Assembly: GCA_020850785.1 (NCBI GenBank)
Contig: JADZDZ010000337.1
Span: 1 to 9,263, forward strand
DNA length: 9,263 nucleotides
Origin: Candidatus Sumerlaeota bacterium
GTDB taxonomy: Bacteria; Sumerlaeota; Sumerlaeia; SLMS01
Reading direction: 5' to 3'
Shown here: one piece after another, positions 1 to 6,208 of the stretch
Position numbering within the stretch: position 1 is the stretch's first letter
How the letters are laid out: each line of letters opens with the position of its first letter
Made by a program: the position numbers and the translations under genes
Notes under the pieces: model-generated
What the model was told of the DNA's origin: nothing
What the model saw: only the letters and a program-made list of their open reading frames with translations
Database searches by the model: none

Positions 1-593
1 ATCGTTGTCAAATCGCCGAAGGAGTCCTGTTGAAAGCGCGACAGGGCATGAGTCTTCGCGCCGAGGTGGCGCACCAGCGGCGGCAACGACAGCAGCGGGA
101 TAATGCTGACGACGGTGAGCTTCCAATCCAACGCGAACATCCAAATCAGCCGCATGGGAAGGCTCATCATGGTGTTTGCGCTGTACATCACGGCAGGGCC
201 GATCAGCATGCGAAGCGCATCCATGTCATTGGTGGCGCGGCTCATCAGGTCGCCGGTGTTGTGCGAATCGAAGAATGCCGCATCCAGCTTCTGTAACTTC
301 GCGAAGAAGTCATTGCGGAATTCATACTCCACGTCGCGCGACACATCAATCAACACGCGGCGCATGAGGAACAGGAAGCAGGCGGAAATCCCGGCAACGC
401 AGATGGCAAGCACGGAAAATATGAACAGGCCGTTACTGTCGATGCGGCGATGTTCGGCGAGGTTAACGACCTCCCCCACGATGACAGGGACGATCGGCGA
501 AACAACATTCGCTGCCAGGACGAATAAAATGCCTCCGCCGATGCTCCACCGGTGACGGCGTATGTAGGGATACAGTGGTTTTAAAGACTTCAA
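1..593 (-). CDS. ABC exporter, N-terminal transmembrane part (C-terminus off the left edge)
   Basis: This is the first 197 residues of a type I ABC exporter half-transporter; the rest, including the ATPase domain, lies beyond position 1. The protein starts MKSLKPLYPYIRRHRW and has hydrophobic segments near residues 18-40, 55-77 and 140-175. The second cytoplasmic-helix signature is clear: FFDSHNTGDLMSRATNDMD at about 107-125, typical of MdlA/YheI/LmrA-like exporters. The frame has no ATG near the expected N-terminus. I chose the TTG at 593-591 because AAGGA (608-604) lies 10 bases upstream and the residue count before the first membrane helix fits the family. It begins 5 bp after the glycosyltransferase stop, so it is the last gene seen in this minus-strand operon. 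Substrate cannot be told from the sequence. Context suggests a lipid-linked glycan or other envelope component, but multidrug-type exporters look the same in this part. Family is confident; exact start is fairly likely. Confidence 0.88.
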   Translation of the reverse strand, partial: MKSLKPLYPYIRRHRWSIGGGILFVLAANVVSPIVPVIVGEVVNLAEHRRIDSNGLFIFSVLAICVAGISACFLFLMRRVLIDVSRDVEYEFRNDFFAKLQKLDAAFFDSHNTGDLMSRATNDMDALRMLIGPAVMYSANTMMSLPMRLIWMFALDWKLTVVSIIPLLSLPPLVRHLGAKTHALSRFQQDSFGDLTT

Positions 594-598
594 CGGGA

Positions 599-1501
599 TC
601 AGGTCCTTCGGCGCCTCGAAAAACGCGCGAGGCAGAAGAGAGCAAAGAGAAGGCCGGAACCATATGACCGCAAGGCCGGGATTCGATAATATTTCGCGAA
701 GGGGCCAAAAAACCACTTCACTTCAAAGGGAAGGAAGTCGCGGAGGAACTCCAGAAGCGAATAATTCTTCACGACAAACCGCAATCGGCTGCGGTAGCTG
801 GTCCGGACAAAGCGGGCGGAATGCTTCTCAAGGCCCGGCGATTCGTAATGGTAGGCGACAGCCTCCGCCACGTAACGGACGCGCTTCCCCTCCTTCCGCA
901 GGCGCCATGAGAGGTCGGTTTCCTCATAGTACGCGGGCCAGTATTCCTCGTCAAAACCGTGAAGCCTCTCCAGATCGGATCGTCGAAATGCAATCAACGC
1001 GCCGGTGACATACTTCACATCCTTCGAGACATGATATTCCGGCGCGTCGGGTTTGTTCATGCCGTAGTGTTCGCACATGCCGTTGGGGTGAAGGATGCCC
1101 CCGGCGTGTTGAATTGTGCGCGTGTTGGGATAGTAAAGCAGCGCACCAGCGATGGCGATGTCATCCTCCGCGACCATCGGCTTCACCAGATTCGCCAGCG
1201 TGTCCGGCATTACGCGGCAATCAGGGTTGATGAACACCACGATGGGTGCGGTGCCGAGAATCCAACCGGCATTGTTTCCACCGGAATAGCCAAGGTTTTT
1301 TTCCAGGCGTACCGACTTCGGCGCGGACGGATGCTCCGCAGCCAGTTCATGACTGCGATCATGCGATGCGTTGTCGATGCAGACGACTTCCAACGCAATG
1401 CCACGGGACTGCTGCAATGCAGTCAGACACTCCGCGATGAACTTTTCACTGTTGTAAGTGAGGACAACAACGGTGATGCGCGGCGTCGGCTGCTCCGTCA
1501 C
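599..1501 (-). CDS. Family 2 glycosyltransferase, rhamnosyltransferase-like (WbbL/COG1216 type)
   Basis: A 300-residue GT-A fold glycosyltransferase that probably transfers a sugar from a nucleotide donor to a membrane-linked glycan on the cytoplasmic side. Visible family 2 landmarks, in order: the N-terminal strand VVVLTYNS (11-18); CIDNASHD (41-48), where Asp43 would contact the nucleotide; NLGYSGGNNAG (69-79); the metal-site variant INPDC (91-95); the acceptor-side loop YYEETDLSWRLR (191-202), with the expected catalytic acid in EETD; and YHYES (217-221). A short hydrophobic stretch near 281-293 followed by Arg-rich residues may associate with the membrane. The start is GTG at 1501-1499, 6 bp after the lipoprotein stop, with only a weak upstream GGAA, so translation may depend on coupling. 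The WbbL/RfbF-like class commonly works in O-antigen or exopolysaccharide synthesis. The sugar used cannot be read from sequence. Confidence 0.92.
   Translation of the reverse strand: MTEQPTPRITVVVLTYNSEKFIAECLTALQQSRGIALEVVCIDNASHDRSHELAAEHPSAPKSVRLEKNLGYSGGNNAGWILGTAPIVVFINPDCRVMPDTLANLVKPMVAEDDIAIAGALLYYPNTRTIQHAGGILHPNGMCEHYGMNKPDAPEYHVSKDVKYVTGALIAFRRSDLERLHGFDEEYWPAYYEETDLSWRLRKEGKRVRYVAEAVAYHYESPGLEKHSARFVRTSYRSRLRFVVKNYSLLEFLRDFLPFEVKWFFGPFAKYYRIPALRSYGSGLLFALFCLARFSRRRRT
604..608 (-). promoter_or_regulatory. Ribosome binding site supporting the TTG start of the ABC exporter
   Basis: AAGGA, read on the minus strand, lies 10 bases before TTG (593-591) and inside the last codons of the upstream glycosyltransferase gene. 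It is the main reason for the TTG start call, because no ATG is available in frame near this point. Confidence 0.5.
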
Positions 1502-1507
1502 GGACGA

Positions 1508-2644
1508 TCAGAGTTCCAGTACGATCTCAACGCGGCGATTCTGTTTCCGCGAGGCGGCGTCCTTGTTTGCAACCAGAGGCGCATAGTAGGCGTGCGATTC
1601 CGAGACAATTTTCCCCGGCTCCACGACCTTGTTGTCAACAAGCCAGCGCAGCACTTCATTTGCGCGGGCGGAGGCCAGCTCCCAATTGTCCTGATAGGAC
1701 ATGTTCTTCACGGGGACGTCGTCGGTGTGCCCTTCGACCACGATGCGCTTCGGCGAAGCGGCCTTGATCGATTCCGCCACGGAAGCCAGCGATGATTTTC
1801 CACCGTCGGAAAATTCAACCTTGCCGGGCTGGAACAGGTCATCGTTGTAAACAACGATGCGAATGGCGCCGTCGGCGCTCTCCACTTTCACCTTGTTGGA
1901 GGTGATCGCAAGCGAGAGGCGATTCTTCACCTCCTCCTCCGCCTTTGCAACGGTGGCGGCATCGGCCTTCCCGCTGGTCGCTGCCTTCGCCGCCCGCGCT
2001 TCCGCTTCGGCAACTTTTGCCTGCGCCGCGGCAAGCTCGTCCGTCTTCTGACGAAGCTGCGACGTGAGCGTGTTCACCTGCTCGCTGTTCGCGGCGGCCT
2101 CCTTCGTCTTGCTCTCAAGCTGCGTCGAAAGTTCCGTCGCCTTCTTTGTCGAGGTCTCGGACGACGTCTGCGCTTCCAGATAGTCCTTTCGTGCCGCAAC
2201 AAGTTCGTCGGACTTCGTCTGAAGCTGCCCCTGAACCTGCTGGATGGATGCGCGGGTGTCGGAAAGCTGCGTTTCCAGCGCGAGCACCTTCGCCTCAAGC
2301 TGTTCCTTTTCCGCCTTCAGCTTCGCCTCGCTCTCGATCGAGGAGGTCAGGTTCTTGGTCATCTCCTTCGAGCGCGATTCCGCCGTTTCCGTCAGCGCCA
2401 TGCGCGCCGCAGAGGCCTTCCCCTCGGTGTTGCTCAGTTGCTGCTGCAGCTTGTTGTTTTCATCGCGAAGGGCCGTCATGTCCTGCTCAAGTTGCAGGAT
2501 GCGCGCCTCCTTCATTTGGTTTTCCGTGCGAAGCTGGCGCACCTTCAGACCGAAGCAGCCGGAGAGCGGCGCCGCGAGCGAGGCCGCGAGGAGCACGATC
2601 GCGATGCGCGTGTAAAGGGGACGGGCGGGAGCGGAGAGCAGCAT
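1508..2644 (-). CDS. Coiled-coil lipoprotein with C-terminal OmpA/MotB-type peptidoglycan-binding domain
   Basis: A 378-residue envelope protein. Residues 1-29 form a lipoprotein signal: Arg near 13, a hydrophobic core, then the lipobox LSGC with Cys30 as the lipidated residue. Residues about 33-240 are rich in Glu, Lys, Gln, Ala and Leu, with little Pro or Gly, and read as a long coiled coil. The C-terminal domain (about 255-378) is OmpA-like: VVEGHTDDVPVKN at 302-314, WELASARANEVLRWL at 321-335 and RKQNRRVEIVLEL at 366-378. Asp308 and Arg327 match the pair that binds the diaminopimelate of peptidoglycan in this family. The GHTDDVPVKN wording is closer to MotB than to classic OmpA. There is no N-terminal membrane helix of stator type, so a flagellar motor role is unlikely. 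The probable role is a tether or spacer between membrane and cell wall. An AAGG sequence overlapping the upstream stop precedes the ATG by about 10 bases. Confidence 0.92.
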   Translation of the reverse strand: MLLSAPARPLYTRIAIVLLAASLAAPLSGCFGLKVRQLRTENQMKEARILQLEQDMTALRDENNKLQQQLSNTEGKASAARMALTETAESRSKEMTKNLTSSIESEAKLKAEKEQLEAKVLALETQLSDTRASIQQVQGQLQTKSDELVAARKDYLEAQTSSETSTKKATELSTQLESKTKEAAANSEQVNTLTSQLRQKTDELAAAQAKVAEAEARAAKAATSGKADAATVAKAEEEVKNRLSLAITSNKVKVESADGAIRIVVYNDDLFQPGKVEFSDGGKSSLASVAESIKAASPKRIVVEGHTDDVPVKNMSYQDNWELASARANEVLRWLVDNKVVEPGKIVSESHAYYAPLVANKDAASRKQNRRVEIVLEL

Positions 2645-2656
2645 GAACAGGAGACC

Positions 2657-3769
2657 TTATACAGGAGGTTGAGGCGGCACATTGCGCCGGTAGCTGCCAC
2701 GTTCTAGCCAGTGCAGCAGGAGGAAGATCAAGCAAAGAGCGATGGCGAGCACAATTCCATGCGAAACATCCAACTGACGCAGCGGAATCGCCGCAAGGCC
2801 GACGACCAGTGTGGAGACGTAAATGAAGAGCACCGCTTCCGTCCGCGTCATGCCCAGCGCCACAAGCCGGTGCGAGAAGTGATTCGTATCCCCCACCATC
2901 AGCGGTTTCCCATTCCTGAAGCGAATCCAGAGCACCGACAGCGTGTCGAACAACGGGACTCCAAACGCGATCAAGGGGATCAAAATCGGCAGGCGCGTCG
3001 GTACTCCTTCCTTGTAGTAGGTTGAAAGGATGGAAAGCGCCGCGAGAAGAAATCCGAGGTGGGTGCTGCCGCCATCCCCCAGGAACACCGACGCCCTCGG
3101 AAAATTGAAGAACCAGAAGGCCATGATCGCACCGGCAAACATGGCGAAAATGGCAACCATGTACCACTCCCGCGCCAGCAGCGAAATGATCCCCAACACC
3201 GCGCAGATGATCATGGCGATGCCGGACGAGAGGCCATTCATGTTGTCCAAAAAGTTGAAGCTGTTTGTGAGCAAAACCACCCAAACCACAGTTATGGGAA
3301 TGGCCAGCAGCGGCGGCAGGAACACCTTCAGCACGGTTCCCGTAAGGATCAGTGGCACGCAGGCCGCCACCTGCACGAAAAGCCTCACGAGCGGAGGCAG
3401 GTTGAAGCGGTCATCCGCCAGCCCAAGGAGGAAGATAATGGCGCTGCCGCTGAAAAGGCCCATCAACTGGGCCGACCGCAGTGGAAGATTCGCCGCGAGC
3501 GCGTTCACCGCTTCGGGAAGCTGCGCACTGGGAAGGAAGCTGCGCGCGGCAAAGTAATCCAGCCACAACATCCCCCAGAACGCGGCGAAGATGGCAATGC
3601 CGCCGCTGCGGGGAATCGGCGCACCGTGTTGCTTGCGCTCCAGATTCGGCTGGTCGATCAGGCCAAACTTGTGGGCCAGCGCCTTCACCACGGGAACCAG
3701 CGCAAGCCCCACCACGAATGGTTGGACGAAGGCCGCAAGGGCCATGATCATTGCATGGAAGGGTGCCAT
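2657..3769 (-). CDS. Polyprenyl-phosphate N-acetylhexosamine-1-phosphate transferase (WecA/TagO/MraY-like)
   Basis: A 370-residue polytopic inner-membrane enzyme that would transfer a sugar-1-phosphate from a UDP-sugar to undecaprenyl phosphate, starting a surface glycan. Visible motifs: PIPRSGG (51-57); the Mg-binding pair LADDRFNLP (117-125, Asp119-Asp120); NSFNFLDNMNGLSSG (169-183); FLGDGGSTHLGFLLA (229-243); and the cytoplasmic HFSHR (297-301), which matches the HxxHR signature of the WecA/TagO branch rather than MraY. About ten hydrophobic segments fit the family. The frame is open back to an ATG at 3919, but those 50 residues are polar and unlike the family, so I chose the ATG at 3769. 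The ATG codons at 3751 and 3745 are alternatives. No Shine-Dalgarno sequence precedes any of them. The second Asp of the usual DGxDG loop is Asn178 here. It is first in the minus-strand operon, 12 bp before the lipoprotein gene. The sugar specificity cannot be told. Confidence 0.93.
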   Translation of the reverse strand: MAPFHAMIMALAAFVQPFVVGLALVPVVKALAHKFGLIDQPNLERKQHGAPIPRSGGIAIFAAFWGMLWLDYFAARSFLPSAQLPEAVNALAANLPLRSAQLMGLFSGSAIIFLLGLADDRFNLPPLVRLFVQVAACVPLILTGTVLKVFLPPLLAIPITVVWVVLLTNSFNFLDNMNGLSSGIAMIICAVLGIISLLAREWYMVAIFAMFAGAIMAFWFFNFPRASVFLGDGGSTHLGFLLAALSILSTYYKEGVPTRLPILIPLIAFGVPLFDTLSVLWIRFRNGKPLMVGDTNHFSHRLVALGMTRTEAVLFIYVSTLVVGLAAIPLRQLDVSHGIVLAIALCLIFLLLHWLERGSYRRNVPPQPPV

Positions 3770-3933
3770 TCGAGGGGGAAATTTAGCGCCCTTCGCGGCG
3801 GGAGAATCCACCGAAATTGTGGGCGTTCCGCCCCGCCGGGGGGCCGCCGCGCATTCATCCTTGCACTGCCCCGGATCGAAGCCTGACAACGCTGTCGCGC
3901 TGCGGCGCCCTATTTTCAAAGGATTTTTTCATC
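3770..3933. promoter_or_regulatory. Divergent intergenic region between the WecA-like gene and ychF
   Basis: This 164-bp gap must hold promoters for both directions if the starts are right. Minus strand: TAAATT (3784-3779) resembles a -10 box and ends about 10 bases before the chosen ATG, which would give a very short or leaderless transcript. No good -35 box is visible. Plus strand: TATTTT (3911-3916) resembles a -10 box just before the ychF ribosome binding site. The nearest -35-like CTGACA (3883-3888) is 22 bases away, which is too far. A GC-rich CCCC-gcc-GGGG inverted repeat lies near 3830-3845. None of these boxes is strong. Confidence 0.35.
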
Positions 3934-5034
3934 ATGCCATTGCAGGCCGGGATCGTGGGTTTGCCCAACGTCGGGAAAAGTACGCTGTTCAACGCCATCA
4001 CGGCGGCGAAGGCGGAGGCGGCGAACTATCCGTTCTGCACCATCGATCCCAACGTGGGCGTGGTGGAGGTGCCCGACAATCGCCTTCAGGGGCTGGCCAA
4101 CATCGTGAAGCCGCAGCGCCTCGTGCCGACCACCTTCGAATTCGTGGACATCGCGGGCCTCGTTCGCGGCGCGTCAAAAGGGGAAGGGCTGGGCAACCAA
4201 TTCCTCTCCCACATTCGCGAGGTGGATGCCATCATTCAGGTCGTGCGTTGCTTTGTTGATGAGGACATCACGCACGTTTCCGGGAAGATCGATCCCGCCG
4301 ACGACATCAACACGATCAATCTGGAGCTGATCTTCGCGGACATGGCGAGCCTTGAGAAACGCATCGAGCGCACCGCGAAGGCCGCACGCGGCGACAAGAA
4401 GCAGGAGCCGGAACTGGAATTGCAGAAGCGCGTGCTGGCGACTCTGGAGAAGGGCGAGTTCGCATTGAAGGCCGCGAGGGACGAGGAGGAGGAGAAGCTG
4501 ATCAAAACCTACCAGCTTCTCACCGCGAAACCGGTGCTCTACTGCTGCAACGTGGCGGAAAATGAAATCACAAAGACGGACGAAAATCCCTTCGTGCAGA
4601 AGGTGCGCGAAATCGCCGCAAAGGAGAAGGCGGAAACGGTCGTCATCTCCGCAAAGGTGGAGAGCGAAATTTCCCAACTGGATGGCGACGAGAAGACAAT
4701 GTTCCTGGAGGAATTGGGCCTGAAGGAGAGCGGCCTCGATCGCCTGATTCATTCCGCCTATCACCTGCTGGGACTGGGCACCTTCCTCACTGCGGGCGAA
4801 AAGGAAGTTCGCGCCTGGACCTTCCAGCGCGGATGGAAGGCCCCCCGTTGCGCCGCCGTCATTCATACGGATTTCGAAAAGCTGTTCATTCGCGCGGAGA
4901 TCGCCAGCTACGACGACGTGATCAAGGCGGGCAGCCTGAACGCGGCGAAGGAAGCCGGCAAGCTGCGCGTGGAAGGCAAGGAATACGTCATGCAGGATGG
5001 TGACGTTTGCAACTTCCGAATCGGTGGAGGCTGA
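3934..5034 (+). CDS. ychF: Redox-regulated ATPase YchF (Obg family, OLA1-like)
   Basis: A 366-residue cytosolic P-loop NTPase, the usual length for YchF. Motifs: G1 P-loop GLPNVGKST (9-17); the NYPFCTIDPN segment (31-40) typical of YchF; G3 DIAGL (72-76) followed by VRGASKGEGLGNQF; and the NxxE variant N206-VAE209 in place of NKxD. That change explains why this family prefers ATP to GTP. A charged helical stretch spans about 135-195, and the C-terminal TGS domain covers about 280-366 (EVRAWTFQRGWKAP, then FIRAEIASYDDV). Known family roles are ribosome binding and stress or redox responses. I start at the ATG at 3934, because AAAGGA (3918-3923) lies 10 bases upstream and the protein then begins MPLQAGIVGLPNVGKST as usual; the frame is open to 3817 but that extension is not family-like. 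The tail ends FRIGGG instead of the common F-x-FNV. proB follows after 13 bp. Confidence 0.97.
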   Translation: MPLQAGIVGLPNVGKSTLFNAITAAKAEAANYPFCTIDPNVGVVEVPDNRLQGLANIVKPQRLVPTTFEFVDIAGLVRGASKGEGLGNQFLSHIREVDAIIQVVRCFVDEDITHVSGKIDPADDINTINLELIFADMASLEKRIERTAKAARGDKKQEPELELQKRVLATLEKGEFALKAARDEEEEKLIKTYQLLTAKPVLYCCNVAENEITKTDENPFVQKVREIAAKEKAETVVISAKVESEISQLDGDEKTMFLEELGLKESGLDRLIHSAYHLLGLGTFLTAGEKEVRAWTFQRGWKAPRCAAVIHTDFEKLFIRAEIASYDDVIKAGSLNAAKEAGKLRVEGKEYVMQDGDVCNFRIGGG

Positions 5035-5047
5035 CGCGCACACGACC

Positions 5048-6208
5048 ATGAGCAACGACACGATCATGGCTGCGTGGCCCTTCCGCGAAACTCCACTGCG
5101 CCGCGTGGTGGTGAAGGTTGGCAGCAACGTGCTGGCGCTGGATCAGGGAGGGCTGAACAGCGCGCGCATCACATCGCTCTGCGACTCGCTGGTGGCGTTG
5201 CAGAAACAGGGGATTGAAGTCATCCTTGTTTCCAGCGGCGCCGTTGCCGCAGGGCGCGGCATCCTGAAGCTGAACAAACGCCCCGCAAACATTCCCGACC
5301 TGCAGGCGGTCGCCGCCGTTGGGCAGGGCGCGCTGATGGAGGAATACAGCCATCAGTTCCGCCGCCACGGCGTCGTGCCGGCGCAGCTTCTCCTCACGCG
5401 CGACGACCTTGCGGATCGGCGTCGCTACATCAACGTGCGCCTCGCGATGCTCTCGCTGCTGAAGCGCGGCGTGATTCCGATCGTGAACGAGAATGATTCG
5501 GTCACCATCGAGGAATTGAAGTTTGGCGACAACGACATGTTATCAGCGATGGTCGCTGCAAAAATGGAAGCCGATTTGCTCGTCATCATGAGCAACGTTC
5601 CCGGCCTCATGACGGGGCATCCGAAATACAAGCCGGACGCGACGCTGATTCCCCTCGTGAAGAAGATCGACGCCTCCGTGGAGTCACTCGTGCACGCCGA
5701 GGGAAGCGAATTCGGCGTGGGCGGCATGCAAACGAAACTGCAGGCGGCGAAACATGCGACGAACGTCGGTGTTTTCACCTTGTTGCTAAACGGCAACGAG
5801 GATGGCATCCTGCGCGGCCTGATGAATGGCACCGTTGCGGGAACGCTTTTCACGGCGCAGCGCCGCAAGCGCTCCCGTCAGCGCCACATTCATTGGATCG
5901 GCGCCGCGCGTCCCCGTGGCACGGTGGTGGTGGACGATGGGGCCGGGAAGGCGCTGCTGGGCCACAAGTCGCTCCTCCCCGTTGGAGTAAAACTTGTACG
6001 CGGCGAGTTCGCGAAGGGGGACGTTGTCGCCATCGTGAGCGAGCAGGACAGGACCCTCGCGCAGGGCATTTCAAACTACGACGCGGCAACGCTGGCGCGG
6101 ATCAGTGGCAAGAAGCGCGAGCAGATCGTGGAGTTGCTGGGCGCGGAGGATTATGCGGAGGCGGTTCATTGCGACAACCTCGTCCTGCTACCGGGGAATG
6201 ACGGCTGA
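5048..6208 (+). CDS. proB: Glutamate 5-kinase with C-terminal PUA domain
   Basis: A 386-residue cytosolic enzyme that phosphorylates L-glutamate with ATP, the first step of proline synthesis. The amino-acid-kinase domain (about 18-275) shows RRVVVKVGSNVL (18-29), LVSSGAVAAGR (60-70), VNENDSV (146-152), FGDNDMLSAMVAAK (159-172) and GVGGMQTKLQAAK (223-235). The last usually reads GTGGMxTK, so Val replaces Thr. The PUA domain follows from about 288, beginning RPRGTVVVDDGA. The usual DGLYTADP segment reads PGLMTGHP here (185-192). The start is uncertain: ATG 5048 and ATG 5066 are both possible, and neither has a well-spaced Shine-Dalgarno; the nearest, GGAGG at 5026-5030, is 17 bases before 5048. 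The first 16 or so residues exceed the E. coli length. No proA (glutamyl phosphate reductase) lies next to it here. Its stop overlaps the next start. Confidence 0.96.
   Translation: MSNDTIMAAWPFRETPLRRVVVKVGSNVLALDQGGLNSARITSLCDSLVALQKQGIEVILVSSGAVAAGRGILKLNKRPANIPDLQAVAAVGQGALMEEYSHQFRRHGVVPAQLLLTRDDLADRRRYINVRLAMLSLLKRGVIPIVNENDSVTIEELKFGDNDMLSAMVAAKMEADLLVIMSNVPGLMTGHPKYKPDATLIPLVKKIDASVESLVHAEGSEFGVGGMQTKLQAAKHATNVGVFTLLLNGNEDGILRGLMNGTVAGTLFTAQRRKRSRQRHIHWIGAARPRGTVVVDDGAGKALLGHKSLLPVGVKLVRGEFAKGDVVAIVSEQDRTLAQGISNYDAATLARISGKKREQIVELLGAEDYAEAVHCDNLVLLPGNDG

Noticed and set aside
959..1795. Plus-strand open frame of 278 codons across the GT2 and lipoprotein genes
   Set aside because: It is antisense to two well-supported genes and its product resembles no family.
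2040..2530. Repetitive-looking DNA in the lipoprotein gene
   Set aside because: It is explained by codons for a Lys/Glu/Gln-rich coiled coil, not by exact tandem DNA repeats.
3770..3919. N-terminal extension of the WecA-like protein to the ATG at 3919
   Set aside because: The extra 50 residues are polar, unlike the family, and would cross the whole divergent promoter region.
3817..3933. Upstream ATG extension of YchF
   Set aside because: YchF normally begins a few residues before the P-loop, and AAAGGA precedes the ATG at 3934.
4997..5047. ProB start within the end of ychF
   Set aside because: The extra residues are not family-like and would overlap ychF by 38 bases; the later ATG codons fit better.
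4174..5127. Long open frame of 317 codons on the minus strand opposite ychF
   Set aside because: It lies antisense to a highly conserved gene, its product is low-complexity Leu/Gln/His-rich, and it has no recognisable domain. It follows from GC-rich codon use in ychF.
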